DNA from: Alphaproteobacteria bacterium
GTDB lineage: Bacteria > Pseudomonadota > Alphaproteobacteria > Rhodobacterales > Rhodobacteraceae
NCBI GenBank assembly: GCA_030425145.1
Contig: JAUHVK010000015.1
Location: forward strand, 1 to 64,000
Direction: 5' to 3'
DNA: 64,000 bases
The notes under the pieces are model-generated. The model was not told where the DNA came from and made no database searches. It saw only the letters and a list, made by a program, of their open reading frames with translations. Shown here one piece after another: positions 25,843 to 35,289 of the stretch; the first letter of the stretch is position 1; each line of letters starts with the position of its first letter. A program made the position numbers and the translations under genes.

Positions 25843-26331
25843 ATGCTCATCGCCGACAGAGTGATCGCCATCGCGATTATGGCGCTTTCCGCTTATTTCA
25901 TGTGGCACGCGGCGGCTTTGCCGATCGGGTGGAACGGAATGACAGGTGGTCCGGGTGGTGGCGCGTTTCCGTTCTGGCTTTCCCTTCTGATGCTGAGTTC
26001 CGCAGGGGCTGTGTTGGTGCGCAGCATCATGCAAGCGCCATCCTCGCAGCATTTCTTCGACAGCCAAATGCTGCGGAGCGTGATCGCGGTTGTAGTGGCA
26101 CTGTTCGTCACCATTGCGCTGATCCCGGTAACGGGCGCCTATGTGGCGCTGCCGCTTTTCATCTTCTGGTACCTTCGCATTTATGGCGGCCACGGATGGC
26201 TGCTGACCGGGATCCTGACGGTGGCAACTCCGCTGTTCCTGTTCTTCTTCTTTGAAGTGACGCTGAAAATCCTGTTGCCCAAAGGGGTGACGGAGCCTCT
26301 CTTCTTGCCGCTTTACGCAATGTTCTTCTGA
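25843..26331 (+). CDS. tctB: TTT transporter small permease TctB
   Basis: A 162-residue membrane protein with four predicted helices (about 5-25, 43-60, 82-115, 120-150), the usual size of TctB. GGGGAGA precedes the ATG by about 8 bases. Partner of the large permease that follows after 15 bases. Confidence 0.9.
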   Translation: MLIADRVIAIAIMALSAYFMWHAAALPIGWNGMTGGPGGGAFPFWLSLLMLSSAGAVLVRSIMQAPSSQHFFDSQMLRSVIAVVVALFVTIALIPVTGAYVALPLFIFWYLRIYGGHGWLLTGILTVATPLFLFFFFEVTLKILLPKGVTEPLFLPLYAMFF

Positions 26332-26346
26332 TCGGAGACCGAGATT

Positions 26347-27864
26347 ATGGATACCCTTGCTCTGCTTGCAGACGGTTTCGCGACCTCGCTGTCGCCGCTC
26401 AACCTGATGATCGTGATCCTTGGCGTGACCGCCGGGTTGTTCATCGGGGCGATGCCGGGTCTTGGCTCGGTCAATGGGGTGGCGATTGTGCTGCCGCTGA
26501 CGTTCATTGTGCCGCCCAGTTCGGCCATCATCCTGCTGTGTGCGATCTATTACGGGGCCATGTATGGCGGGGCGATCTCATCGATCCTGCTGGGTATCCC
26601 CGGCGCGTCGACGGCGGTGGCCACGACGTTTGACGGGCGACCGATGGCGCAGCAGGGCAAAGCCGGTCTGGCGCTGATTGCTGCTGCGGTGGCGTCTTTT
26701 GTGGGTGGGACGATCTCGGTTCTGCTGTTCACGCTGTTTGCCGTACCGCTGGCCGATCTTGCCCTGGCCTTTGGCCCGGCTGAGGAATTCGCGCTGGTCC
26801 TGCTTGCCTTTACCACGTTTGTGGGGCTTGGGGGCGACGACAAGCTGAAGACGATCATCATGATCTGCCTGGGGCTTGTCCTGAGCACCGTGGGTCTTGA
26901 CCTGATCTCGGGTCAGCCGCGTCTGATTTTCGGTGACATGCCGGGGTTTTATTCTGGCATCAGTTTCCTCGTTCTGGCGATTGGCGTCTATGGGATTGGC
27001 GAAATCCTCTACACCATCGAGACTTCTCGCACCGCGCCGCAGGTGACACCGGCGAGGATAACGCTGCGGGAGCTGGGCGACGGTATCAAGACGATGAATA
27101 AGATGTGGCGGACGATGAGCCTTGGGTCGTTCCTCGGTTTCTTCGTAGGCATGCTGCCCGCTGCCGGGGCGACGCCCGCTGCGCTTATGGCCTACGGCAT
27201 TGCGCGGTCCACGTCGAAGGAGCCCAAGAGTTTCGGCAAGGGCAATATCGAAGGGGTGGCTGCACCGGAAACCGCGAACAACGCTGCCTCGACGGGGTCG
27301 CTGCTGCCTATGCTGACGCTGGGCATTCCCGGGTCGCCGACCACGGCGCTATTGCTGGGCGGTATGGTGATGTGGGGGCTGATGCCGGGGCCAATGTTGT
27401 TCATCGAACAGCAGGATTTTGTCTGGGGTCTGATTTCATCGCTCTACACCGCCAACTTTGCCGCTGTGGCGATCAACATTGCGCTGATCCCGCTGTTCGT
27501 CTGGGCATTGCGGATGCCGTTTACGGTGCTCTGTGCGCTGGTCATGGTGCTTTGCATCGTCGGCGGCTTTGCCCCGAGCCAGAAAATGCATGATGTCTGG
27601 TTGATCGCAGGCTTTGGTGTGGCGGGTTATCTACTGCGCAAGGCAGACTACCCTCTGGCACCGCTGGTTCTGGCGCTTGTGCTGGGGCCGCTCATGGAAA
27701 AAAGCTTCCGTCAGACGCTGATTTCCGAGCAGGGAGATATCCTTGCCTTCATCGAAAGGCCGCTTTCGGGCACATTTATTGCCATCGCTGTGCTTTTCTT
27801 TGCGCTCCCGCTGGTTAAGTATCTGCGCAAGGGCGGCGCTCGGAGCATTGCTCCGGCGGAATGA
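26347..27864 (+). CDS. tctA: TTT transporter large permease TctA
   Basis: A 505-residue polytopic membrane protein of the TctA family with the signature loops GAMPGLGSVNGVAIVLPLTF and GMLPAAGATPAALMAYGIAR, and GIPGSPTTALLLGGM in the second half. Sodium-coupled uptake of a di- or tricarboxylate delivered by TctC is known for the family; the ligand here is not evident. Continues into the acyl-CoA ligase gene after 34 bases. Confidence 0.94.
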   Translation: MDTLALLADGFATSLSPLNLMIVILGVTAGLFIGAMPGLGSVNGVAIVLPLTFIVPPSSAIILLCAIYYGAMYGGAISSILLGIPGASTAVATTFDGRPMAQQGKAGLALIAAAVASFVGGTISVLLFTLFAVPLADLALAFGPAEEFALVLLAFTTFVGLGGDDKLKTIIMICLGLVLSTVGLDLISGQPRLIFGDMPGFYSGISFLVLAIGVYGIGEILYTIETSRTAPQVTPARITLRELGDGIKTMNKMWRTMSLGSFLGFFVGMLPAAGATPAALMAYGIARSTSKEPKSFGKGNIEGVAAPETANNAASTGSLLPMLTLGIPGSPTTALLLGGMVMWGLMPGPMLFIEQQDFVWGLISSLYTANFAAVAINIALIPLFVWALRMPFTVLCALVMVLCIVGGFAPSQKMHDVWLIAGFGVAGYLLRKADYPLAPLVLALVLGPLMEKSFRQTLISEQGDILAFIERPLSGTFIAIAVLFFALPLVKYLRKGGARSIAPAE

Positions 27865-27898
27865 ACTGAACAAAACGGACTGAAGAAGGGACAGCGCA

Positions 27899-29428
27899 AT
27901 GGCTACAAACGTCAAGGCACTGCTGGAGGGACATGCGTCGGATGCCAAGGCATTGGGTGCACCTGGACGGGAATGGCTCAGCTATGGGGGGCTGCGCGAT
28001 CTGTCCTCCCAAGTGAGCGCAAGCCTGCGCGGCTTTGGGATTGGGGCGAGTGACCGGGTGGCGATCGTGCTGCCGAACGGACCGGAAATGGCGTCGGCTT
28101 TTGTGACCATCGCACAGGCGGCGACCACGGCACCACTGAATCCGGCCTACCGCGAGGACGAATACGCGTTCTACCTCGAAGACCTTGGCGCAAAGGCGAT
28201 TGTTCTGGCGGAAGGATATGACGGACCCGCCTTGGCGGCAGCGAAGACGCTGGGACTGATGGTGCTGCGCACTGGCGTCGCCGAGGGCGCACCTGCGGGG
28301 CACTTCACCCTGTCCGCCGATGGCGCGACGGGTGATGCGTTGCCTGCGAGCGATCCGACGGATGGGGATGTTGCGCTGATCCTGCACACGTCGGGCACAA
28401 CGTCGCGACCGAAAATCGTGCCGCTGTTGCAGTCGAACGTCGCGGCGTCGGCGCATAACATCGCCAGGTCGCTGAACCTGACGGCGGATGACCGCTGCCT
28501 GAACGTGATGCCGTTGTTCCACATTCACGGGCTTTTGGCCGCCGTGTCGGCATCGCTCTCTGTTGGGGCGTCGATCTGGTGCGCGCCGGGCTTTGACGCG
28601 CTGCGCTTTTTTGGCTGGATGCGCGATGCAACGCCCACATGGTACACCGCCGTGCCGACCATGCATCAGGCGATCCTGACCCGAGCGGGGCGCAATGCGG
28701 ATGTGATCGCGGAAGTGCCGTTGCGCTTCCTGCGCTCGTCCTCGGCGTCGTTGCCCGCACAGGTGATGGAGCAGTTGCGCGAGACCTTCAACGCACCGGT
28801 GATCGAGGCCTATGGCATGACCGAAGCGGCGCACCAGATGTGCTGCAACCCGTTCGACCGGCAGAAACCTGGTGCCGTGGGTGTGGCCGCTGGCCCTGAG
28901 GTGCGTGTGGCACACGAGACCGAAAACCGTCTGATCGACGGCACAGGTGAAGTAGTGATCTCGGGCCCGAACGTGACACCGGGTTATGAGAGCAACCCCG
29001 ACGCCAACGCGAAGAACTTCTTTGAATCCGATGGCAAGCGCTGGTTCCGCACCGGGGATCAGGGCGCGTTTGACGAGGACGGGTTCCTGCATCTGACCGG
29101 GCGATTGAAGGAAATCATCAATCGCGGCGGCGAGAAGGTCTCGCCGCTCGAGGTGGATGGTGTGTTGCTGGATCACCCGGCGATTGCGCAGGTTGTGACG
29201 TTTGCTCTGCCGCATCCGAAACTGGGTGAGGAAGTCGCGGCGGCTGTCGTGCTGAAGGACGGAGTAGAGGCGACCGAGCGGGACATCCGTGATTTTGCAG
29301 CGACCCGCATGGCGGACTTCAAGGTGCCGCGTAAGGTGATCATCCTCGACGAGATCCCCAAAGGTGCCACTGGCAAGATGCAGCGGATTGGTCTGGCCGA
29401 GAAGCTGGGACTTGTGGAACCGGCCTGA
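27899..29428 (+). CDS. Acyl-CoA synthetase, oxalyl-CoA synthetase (AAE3/Pcs60)-like
   Basis: A 509-residue AMP-forming ligase. The phosphate loop ALILHTSGTTSRPK is at 159-172, followed by MPLFHIHGL, WYTAVPTMHQAIL, YGMTEAAHQM, and the hinge GRLKEIINRGGEKVSP with a late catalytic Lys in PKGATGKMQR. The HIHGL and TAVPTMHQ segments resemble plant AAE3 and yeast Pcs60, which activate oxalate, more than medium-chain ligases. Cotranscription with tctCBA suggests it activates the imported acid. Oxalate is a hypothesis; another short carboxylate is equally possible. Confidence 0.88.
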   Translation: MATNVKALLEGHASDAKALGAPGREWLSYGGLRDLSSQVSASLRGFGIGASDRVAIVLPNGPEMASAFVTIAQAATTAPLNPAYREDEYAFYLEDLGAKAIVLAEGYDGPALAAAKTLGLMVLRTGVAEGAPAGHFTLSADGATGDALPASDPTDGDVALILHTSGTTSRPKIVPLLQSNVAASAHNIARSLNLTADDRCLNVMPLFHIHGLLAAVSASLSVGASIWCAPGFDALRFFGWMRDATPTWYTAVPTMHQAILTRAGRNADVIAEVPLRFLRSSSASLPAQVMEQLRETFNAPVIEAYGMTEAAHQMCCNPFDRQKPGAVGVAAGPEVRVAHETENRLIDGTGEVVISGPNVTPGYESNPDANAKNFFESDGKRWFRTGDQGAFDEDGFLHLTGRLKEIINRGGEKVSPLEVDGVLLDHPAIAQVVTFALPHPKLGEEVAAAVVLKDGVEATERDIRDFAATRMADFKVPRKVIILDEIPKGATGKMQRIGLAEKLGLVEPA

Positions 29429-29447
29429 TCTCAGGTTCGGAAGAAGC

Positions 29448-29501
29448 GCCGGGTGGCTCCTGCGGGAGCCTCCGGCTTGAGTATTTTGGGGCAAGAAGAA
29501 G
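29448..29501. repeat. REP-like palindromic intergenic element
   Basis: An imperfect hairpin (outer GCCGG/CCGGC, inner GGCTCC/GGAGCC, loop TGCG) is followed by a GAGTATTTTGGGGCAAGAAGAAG-like tail. I recall similar hairpin-plus-tail sequences between genes in many Rhodobacterales genomes. Only one copy is seen in this window, so repeat status rests on that recollection. It may also act as a transcription terminator for the tct operon. Confidence 0.4.
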
Positions 29502-29546
29502 GAGGAACGGTTCGCAGGCCATCGGCGGATCGTTTTGGGGTGAGCG

Positions 29547-30527
29547 ATGAAGATTTGCGTATTCGGAGCGGGCGCCATCGGCGGCTACATGGGGGTGAAG
29601 CTGGCGCAGGCCGGGGCGGATGTGAGCCTTGTGGCCCGCGGGCCGCATCTGGCGGCGATGCAGGCCAATGGGCTGAAGCTGATCGAAGAGGGTGGTGAGG
29701 AAACGGTTGTTTCTGTGACCGCCTCGGACAATCCGGCCGACCTCGGCGTTCAGGATTACATTATCGTCACACTCAAGGCGCATTCGGTGCCGCCGATTGT
29801 GGACAAGATGCAACCACTCATCGGGCCGAACACCACGATCGTGTCCGGCGTGAACGGCGTGCCGTGGTGGTATTTCCACAAGATCGGCGGCGAACACGAA
29901 GGCACGCGTTTGGAAAGCGTCGATCCGGGCAATGCGCAATGGGACGGGTTCGGCCCGGACCGGGTGTTGGGCTGTGTCGTCTATCCGGCGGCAGAGGTGA
30001 TCGAACCGGGTGTGGTCAAGCATATCGAGGGCAACCGCTTCTCATTGGGTGAGCCAGACGGATCGAAGTCGGAGCGCGCGGTGGCACTGTCTCAGGCGCT
30101 GTCCTCGGCGGGGTTGAAAGCGCCGGTGCGGCCACGGTTGCGGGACGAGATCTGGGTGAAGCTTTGGGGCAACCTGTCGTTCAATCCGATCTCGGCTTTG
30201 ACCCATGCGACGCTGGATGTGCTTTGCACCGATCCCGGCACACGTGCGGTGGCCAAGGGCATGATGCTCGAGGCGCAGGAGATTGCTGAAAAACTGGGTG
30301 TGAAGTTCCCGATTGATGTGGAACGGCGCATTGATGGCGGTGCGGCTGTTGGCGCGCATCGCACGTCGATGTTGCAGGATCTGGATCAGGGCCGTCCGAT
30401 GGAAATCGACGCGCTGGTCGGTTCAGTTCAGGAGCTTGGCCGTGTGGTGAATGTGCCAACACCGACGATTGATACGGTGCTGGCGCTGGTGCAGTTGCGG
30501 GCGCGGACGGCCGGCCTTTATTCGTAA
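29547..30527 (+). CDS. Ketopantoate reductase family (PanE/ApbA) protein
   Basis: A 326-residue NADPH-dependent 2-hydroxyacid dehydrogenase of the PanE fold. The N-terminal [14 protein letters not shown] binds NADPH; the conserved Lys (VTLKAHSVP), the [15 protein letters not shown] helix and the C-terminal [20 protein letters not shown] are all present. The family includes true ketopantoate reductases, but many members in catabolic clusters reduce other 2-oxoacids. Location beside carboxylate transport and an IlvD/Edd dehydratase favours a catabolic role. Its end overlaps the convergent RidA gene by 10 bases. Confidence 0.85.
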   Translation: MKICVFGAGAIGGYMGVKLAQAGADVSLVARGPHLAAMQANGLKLIEEGGEETVVSVTASDNPADLGVQDYIIVTLKAHSVPPIVDKMQPLIGPNTTIVSGVNGVPWWYFHKIGGEHEGTRLESVDPGNAQWDGFGPDRVLGCVVYPAAEVIEPGVVKHIEGNRFSLGEPDGSKSERAVALSQALSSAGLKAPVRPRLRDEIWVKLWGNLSFNPISALTHATLDVLCTDPGTRAVAKGMMLEAQEIAEKLGVKFPIDVERRIDGGAAVGAHRTSMLQDLDQGRPMEIDALVGSVQELGRVVNVPTPTIDTVLALVQLRARTAGLYS

Positions 30528-30859
30528 GCGGCGGTCACGATCACTTCGACTTTAAGCTCGGGGCGGGCCAGCTTGGCCTCCCCACACGCGCGGGCGGGGG
30601 CGTGTCCTTCGGGTACCCAGGCATCCCACACCGCGTTCATCTCGGCGAAATCGGCCATGTCGGCGACCCAGATGATGGCTTGAAGGATCTGTTCGCGCGA
30701 CGATCCGGCCTTTTCCAGCAGCGCATGCACGCGGGCAAGGCAGTCCTGCGTCTGCTCGGTCACGCTCTCGCCTGCGCCCACCTGACCGCAGAGATAGACG
30801 GTGCCGTTGTGTTTGACGATCTTGCTCATCCGCGTGCCGATGTCCTGGCGTTCGATCAT
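30518..30859 (-). CDS. RidA family protein
   Basis: A 113-residue YjgF/YER057c/UK114-family protein; trimeric enamine/imine deaminases that protect PLP enzymes, with specialised catabolic paralogs. ATG has GAGGAGA 7 bases upstream. The segment [23 protein letters not shown] holds the conserved Arg (Arg90) that binds the substrate carboxylate. Divergent from the IlvD/Edd gene. Confidence 0.9.
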   Translation of the reverse strand: MIERQDIGTRMSKIVKHNGTVYLCGQVGAGESVTEQTQDCLARVHALLEKAGSSREQILQAIIWVADMADFAEMNAVWDAWVPEGHAPARACGEAKLARPELKVEVIVTAAYE

Positions 30860-30949
30860 GGGTTTTCTCCTCTTCAATGTTTGCGCTGACACTTGCTGTT
30901 GGCGCGCCGATTGTCCAGAACGCTTGGGACAGATGAGGGGAGAGGTCAG

Positions 30950-32731
30950 ATGTCCGACACGCGCGCGAAAAAGCGGTTCCGGTCTCAGGAATGGTTCGAC
31001 AATCCTAACAATCCGGGCATGACCGCGCTGTATCTTGAGCGCTATCAGAACCAGTCTTTCACCCAAGGGGAGTTGCAGGCCGAAAAGCCGATCATCGGGA
31101 TCGCCAATACCGGGTCTGATCTGGCGCCGTGCAACAAGATTCACGTGTTCCTGATGGACCGGATCAAGGCAGGCATCCGCGATGGCGGCGGTATCCCGAT
31201 GGAGTTCCCGGTGCATCCGATCCAGGAGACCGGCAAGCGTCCGACGGCGGCGTTGGACCGGAACCTTGCCTATCTGAGCCTTGTTGAAGTGTTGCACGGC
31301 TATCCCATCGACGGTGTGGTGCTGACCACGGGCTGTGACAAGACCACTCCGGCGCAACTCATGGGGGCGGCGACGGTTGATATTCCGGCGATTGCGCTGA
31401 ATGGCGGGCCGATGCTGGATGGCTGGTACAAAGGCAAGCGCGCCGGGTCGGGCACGACGATCTGGGAAGGCCGTCGGCTGATGGCGCGCGGCGAGATCGG
31501 CTATGAGGAGTTCATGGATCTTGCCTGTGCCTCGTCGCCTTCACTGGGGCATTGCAACACGATGGGCACGGCCTCGACCATGAACGCGATGGCCGAGGCG
31601 TTGGGCATGACCCTGCCGGGGTCGTCGGCCATCCCCGCGCCGTTCCGCGAGCGGATGGCGATGGCTTATGAAACCGGAAAGCGCTGTGTGCAGATGGTGC
31701 TGGACGATCTGAAACCGTCGGACATCCTGACGCGCGAGGCGTTCGAAAATGCGATTGTGGTCAACGCGGCGATTGGCGGCTCGACCAACGCGCCCCCGCA
31801 TCTGCAGGCGATTGCGCGCCATGCGGGGGTGGCGCTGGACGTGACCGATTGGGAAAAGATCGGCTTCGATGTGCCGCTGATGGTGAACATGCAGCCGGCA
31901 GGCGAATATCTTGGCGAGAGTTTCTACCGCGCGGGCGGGGTGCCTGCGGTGATGGGGGAATTGCGCAAAGCTGGGCGGTTGCATGAGGGGGTGATGACCG
32001 CCTCGGGGCAGCGGTTGGGGGATGTGCTGGCGTCGTGGGAAAGCTTGGACCGGGACGTGATTACCACCTACGACGCGCCGCTGCGCGACAAGGCGGGGTT
32101 CAAGGTGCTGTCGGGGAACCTGTTTGACTCAGCGCTGATGAAGACCAGCGTGATTTCTGCCGATTTCCGCAAGCGGTTCCTGTCGAAACCCGGTGAGGAA
32201 GGCGTGTTTGAGGCGCGGGCGATCGTCTTTGAAGGGCCGGAGGATTACCACGACCGGATCAACGATCCGGACTTGGCGATTGACGAGAATTGCATCCTTT
32301 TCATCCGGAACGTGGGCTGCGTTGGGTACCCGGGGTCGGCTGAGGTGGTGAACATGCAGCCGCCCGATGCGCTGGTGAAAGCGGGGATCAATCACCTGCC
32401 GACAGTGGGGGATGGGCGGCAATCCGGGACTTCGGAAAGTCCGTCGATCCTGAACGCATCGCCAGAGGCGGTTGTGGGCGGCGGACTGGCCTATTTGCAG
32501 ACGGGGGACCGGGTGCGGTTGGACCTCAATGCCTCGACCCTGAATGCGTTGGTTGATGACGCGGAGTGGGAAGCGCGCAAGGCGGCTTGGGAGGCACCGG
32601 AGATCGTCAACCAGACGCCGTGGCAGGAGATTTATCGCCGCCATGTCGGGCAGTTGGCGGATGGTGGCTGTCTGGAATTGGCAACGGCCTATCAGCGGAT
32701 CGCAAAGGACTTGCCACGGGACAACCACTGA
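30950..32731 (+). CDS. IlvD/Edd family dehydratase (sugar-acid type)
   Basis: A 593-residue Fe-S-dependent dehydratase. Cluster and metal motifs are clear: [20 protein letters not shown] and [20 protein letters not shown], plus NVGCVGYPG near the C-terminus. The opening [26 protein letters not shown] resembles L-arabinonate / D-xylonate / galactarate-type members rather than branched-chain IlvD. It would convert an aldonate or similar acid to a 2-keto-3-deoxy acid. Start has GGGGAGAGG upstream. Likely in one unit with the SDR and TRAP transporter downstream. Confidence 0.9.
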   Translation: MSDTRAKKRFRSQEWFDNPNNPGMTALYLERYQNQSFTQGELQAEKPIIGIANTGSDLAPCNKIHVFLMDRIKAGIRDGGGIPMEFPVHPIQETGKRPTAALDRNLAYLSLVEVLHGYPIDGVVLTTGCDKTTPAQLMGAATVDIPAIALNGGPMLDGWYKGKRAGSGTTIWEGRRLMARGEIGYEEFMDLACASSPSLGHCNTMGTASTMNAMAEALGMTLPGSSAIPAPFRERMAMAYETGKRCVQMVLDDLKPSDILTREAFENAIVVNAAIGGSTNAPPHLQAIARHAGVALDVTDWEKIGFDVPLMVNMQPAGEYLGESFYRAGGVPAVMGELRKAGRLHEGVMTASGQRLGDVLASWESLDRDVITTYDAPLRDKAGFKVLSGNLFDSALMKTSVISADFRKRFLSKPGEEGVFEARAIVFEGPEDYHDRINDPDLAIDENCILFIRNVGCVGYPGSAEVVNMQPPDALVKAGINHLPTVGDGRQSGTSESPSILNASPEAVVGGGLAYLQTGDRVRLDLNASTLNALVDDAEWEARKAAWEAPEIVNQTPWQEIYRRHVGQLADGGCLELATAYQRIAKDLPRDNH

Positions 32732-32810
32732 CGGGTTAGGGGCGTGGCCCACGTTCGCCACTGGCGGAATTCCGGCGAGACTATGGACGAGATGAAGCCA
32801 GGGAGGTGGC

Positions 32811-33542
32811 ATGGGACATACGATCATCATTACGGGCGCGGGCAGTGGTATCGGCAAGGCCTGCGCCGAAGCGTTTCTGGCGGCTGGCTGGAATGTCGGC
32901 CTGATCGGGCGCCGGGCGGCACCGCTTGAGGACGTCGCGGCAGGATCGGATGCGGCGTTGGCGCTGCCCTGTGACGTGACCGACGATGCGGCGGTGGATG
33001 CGGCGTTTTCCAAGGTGGTGAAACGTTGGGGTCGGCTGGATGCGCTGTTCAACAATGCGGGGACGGGCGTTTTCGGCGCGACCATTGATGAAATCCCGCT
33101 AGAGGATTGGAAGCGCTGCATCGACGTGAACCTGACGGGTAGTTTTCTTTGCGCGCAGGCGGCGTTTGCACGGATGCGCAAGCAAGACCCGCAAGGTGGA
33201 CGGATCATCAATAACGGGTCGATCTCGGCGCATGTGCCGCGATGGGGTTCCGTGCCGTACACGGCGTCGAAACATGCGATCACCGGGCTGACCCGGACGC
33301 TGTCTTTGGATGGGCGACCGTTCAACATTGCCTGTGGGCAGATCGACATCGGCAATGCAGAGACTGAAATCGTGCACGGGTTGCGTGCGCAGGCCATTGA
33401 GGCAGGCAAGCCGGTGGAACCGGTGATGGATGTGGCGCATGTGGCGTCTTCGGTGTTGCATATGGCCAGCTTGCCGCTTGATGCCAATGTTCAGTTCATG
33501 ACGGTGATGGCGACGACCATGCCCTATATCGGACGGGGCTAG
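32811..33542 (+). CDS. SDR family oxidoreductase
   Basis: A 243-residue classical short-chain dehydrogenase: cofactor motif [10 protein letters not shown] (9-18), NNAG at about 81, Ser in NGSISAHVP, and catalytic YxxxK in [11 protein letters not shown]. Arg-rich GRRAAP after beta-2 suggests NADP(H). GGGAGG sits 5 bases before the ATG. Between a dehydratase and a TRAP transporter, it probably oxidises the imported sugar or hydroxy-acid. Confidence 0.9.
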   Translation: MGHTIIITGAGSGIGKACAEAFLAAGWNVGLIGRRAAPLEDVAAGSDAALALPCDVTDDAAVDAAFSKVVKRWGRLDALFNNAGTGVFGATIDEIPLEDWKRCIDVNLTGSFLCAQAAFARMRKQDPQGGRIINNGSISAHVPRWGSVPYTASKHAITGLTRTLSLDGRPFNIACGQIDIGNAETEIVHGLRAQAIEAGKPVEPVMDVAHVASSVLHMASLPLDANVQFMTVMATTMPYIGRG

Positions 33543-33606
33543 ATTTCCCTTGGAATCGGCGCGCGCTTTGTGCGTTTATGCCGAAAGACAAAAGGGAGGA
33601 ATTACC

Positions 33607-34641
33607 ATGATCAAGCGCGCGTTTCTCAAGCTCGCTGGAACCACGGCACTGGCTTTGACGCTGGGCACAGGGGCGTTTGCGCAGGAGGTGACGCTGCGGA
33701 TGCATCAGTTCCTGCCTGCGCAGGCGAATGTGCCGAAGAATGTGCTCGTGCCCTGGGCCGAGCGGGTGATGGAGGCTTCGGGTGGGCGGATCGAGATCCA
33801 GCATTTCCCGTCGATGCAGCTGGGCGGCACGCCGCCACAGCTGATCGACCAGGCGATAGACGGTGTGGCCGACATCATCTGGACCGTGGCTGGCTATACG
33901 CCGGGCCGCTTCCCGCGCGCCGAGGTGTTCGAACTGCCCTTTACCATGACGGATGCGGGCGACATGTCCGCAGCGTATTGGGACCTGGCCGAAGAGCAAA
34001 TGATGGATCAGGACTTTGCCGATTTCAAAGTGCTGGGCGTTTGGGTGCATGGACCTGGTGTGATCCATTCCTCGGATCCTATTGAAGCGCCCGGAGATCT
34101 CAACGGGGTCAAGCTGCGTGCCCCGACGCGTGTGACCAACAAGTTGTTCACCAATCTTGGTGCAACCACCGTGGGTATGCCGGTTCCGGCAATCCCCGAG
34201 GCGCTGTCCAAAGGTGTGGTGGATGCGACCGTGATTCCGTGGGAGGTGACCGGCGCGCTCAAGGTCGCGGAACTGGTCGAGAACCACACCGAGTTTGAGG
34301 GACCCGCGATCTATACGACCACCTTCATCTTCGCGATGAACAAGGCAAAGTACGAAAGCCTGCCGGATGATCTCAAGGCGGCGATCGATTCCCAGTCAGG
34401 GGCCGATTTCAGCCGTATGGCGGGGGCACAGATGCAGGCCGATGACACGCCGTCGCGGGAGGCCGCGCTTGATATGGGCAACAACCTGATCACGATTTCC
34501 GAAGCAGATGCCGGTCCGTGGCGCGAGGCAGCGGCTTCGACCACAGCCGAGTGGATTGCCGAGATGGATGAAAAGGGCATTGACGGAAATGCTCTGATCG
34601 CGCGGGCGAAAGAGCTTTTGGACAAGCACAACACGCAGTAA
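33607..34641 (+). CDS. dctP: TRAP transporter substrate-binding protein DctP
   Basis: A 344-residue periplasmic receptor of the DctP family: signal peptide to about residue 26 (TLGTGAFAQ), then EVTLRMHQFLPAQANVPKN, and the family helix PSMQLGGTPPQLIDQAIDGV. The conserved Arg that ligates the substrate carboxylate is probably in VKLRAPTRVTNK. GGGAGGA lies 6-7 bases upstream. The ligand is unknown; neighbours suggest a sugar acid. Confidence 0.94.
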   Translation: MIKRAFLKLAGTTALALTLGTGAFAQEVTLRMHQFLPAQANVPKNVLVPWAERVMEASGGRIEIQHFPSMQLGGTPPQLIDQAIDGVADIIWTVAGYTPGRFPRAEVFELPFTMTDAGDMSAAYWDLAEEQMMDQDFADFKVLGVWVHGPGVIHSSDPIEAPGDLNGVKLRAPTRVTNKLFTNLGATTVGMPVPAIPEALSKGVVDATVIPWEVTGALKVAELVENHTEFEGPAIYTTTFIFAMNKAKYESLPDDLKAAIDSQSGADFSRMAGAQMQADDTPSREAALDMGNNLITISEADAGPWREAAASTTAEWIAEMDEKGIDGNALIARAKELLDKHNTQ

Positions 34642-34653
34642 AGCGTGCAGCGT

Positions 34654-34675
34654 CGCCCGGCCAGAGAGTCGGGCG
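34654..34675 (+). other. Hairpin between dctP and dctQ
   Basis: CGCCCG and CGGGCG pair around a 10-base loop in the 63-base gap between receptor and permease genes. No T-run follows, so it is better seen as an RNA-stability or translation-tuning hairpin than a terminator. Confidence 0.4.
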
Positions 34676-34704
34676 GCGCGCAAGACGGCGAGGGGCAGTG
34701 CGGC

Positions 34705-35289
34705 ATGAAGACGGCGATTGAGCGCCTCGCACGGGGCATGGCGATCCTCGGCGGTGTGGTGATGGTGGCGCTAGTGCTGCTGACCTGCGTGTCGGTGCTG
34801 GGGCGCGGCCTCAATTCCATGGGACATTCCGGCTGGCTGACCTCGATGGCACAGGGCTTTGCCGATTGGCTGATCGCCAGCGGTGTCGGGCCTGTGACGG
34901 GCGATTTCGAACTGGTCGAGGCCGGGATCGCGTTTTCGATTTTTGCCTTCCTGCCGATCTGCCAGCTTTATGCAGGCCATGCCACGGTCGATGTGTTCAC
35001 ATCGCGGCTGTCCGACAAGGCGAATGCGTGGCTGATCGCATTCTGGGACGTGGTTCTGACGCTGGTGATCTGGCTGATCACGTGGCGGCTCTTGGCGGGT
35101 CTTCTCGACAAGCTGGGCAATGGTGAGACCTCGTTCCTGCTGCAATTCCCGGTGTGGTGGGCCTATGCGGCCAGTTTTGTAGCGGCGATGGTGGCCTCTG
35201 TGACAGCGCTCTACTGCTCGGTGGGGCGGGTGGGCTTTGCCGTGACGGGCCGATCCGTGCTGCAGGCCTCGGGAGCGGATGCGCTATGA
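34705..35289 (+). CDS. dctQ: TRAP transporter small permease DctQ
   Basis: A 194-residue inner-membrane protein with four predicted helices; family features include FAFLPICQLYAGHATVDVFTSRLSD. The ATG MKTAIERLARG follows GAGGGG by about 8 bases. Stop overlaps the dctM start by 4 bases. Confidence 0.92.
   Translation: MKTAIERLARGMAILGGVVMVALVLLTCVSVLGRGLNSMGHSGWLTSMAQGFADWLIASGVGPVTGDFELVEAGIAFSIFAFLPICQLYAGHATVDVFTSRLSDKANAWLIAFWDVVLTLVIWLITWRLLAGLLDKLGNGETSFLLQFPVWWAYAASFVAAMVASVTALYCSVGRVGFAVTGRSVLQASGADAL

Noticed and set aside
27815..29578. A 587-codon minus-strand frame across the acyl-CoA ligase
   Set aside because: Low-complexity Arg/His-rich translation with no motif; the plus-strand ligase explains the region.
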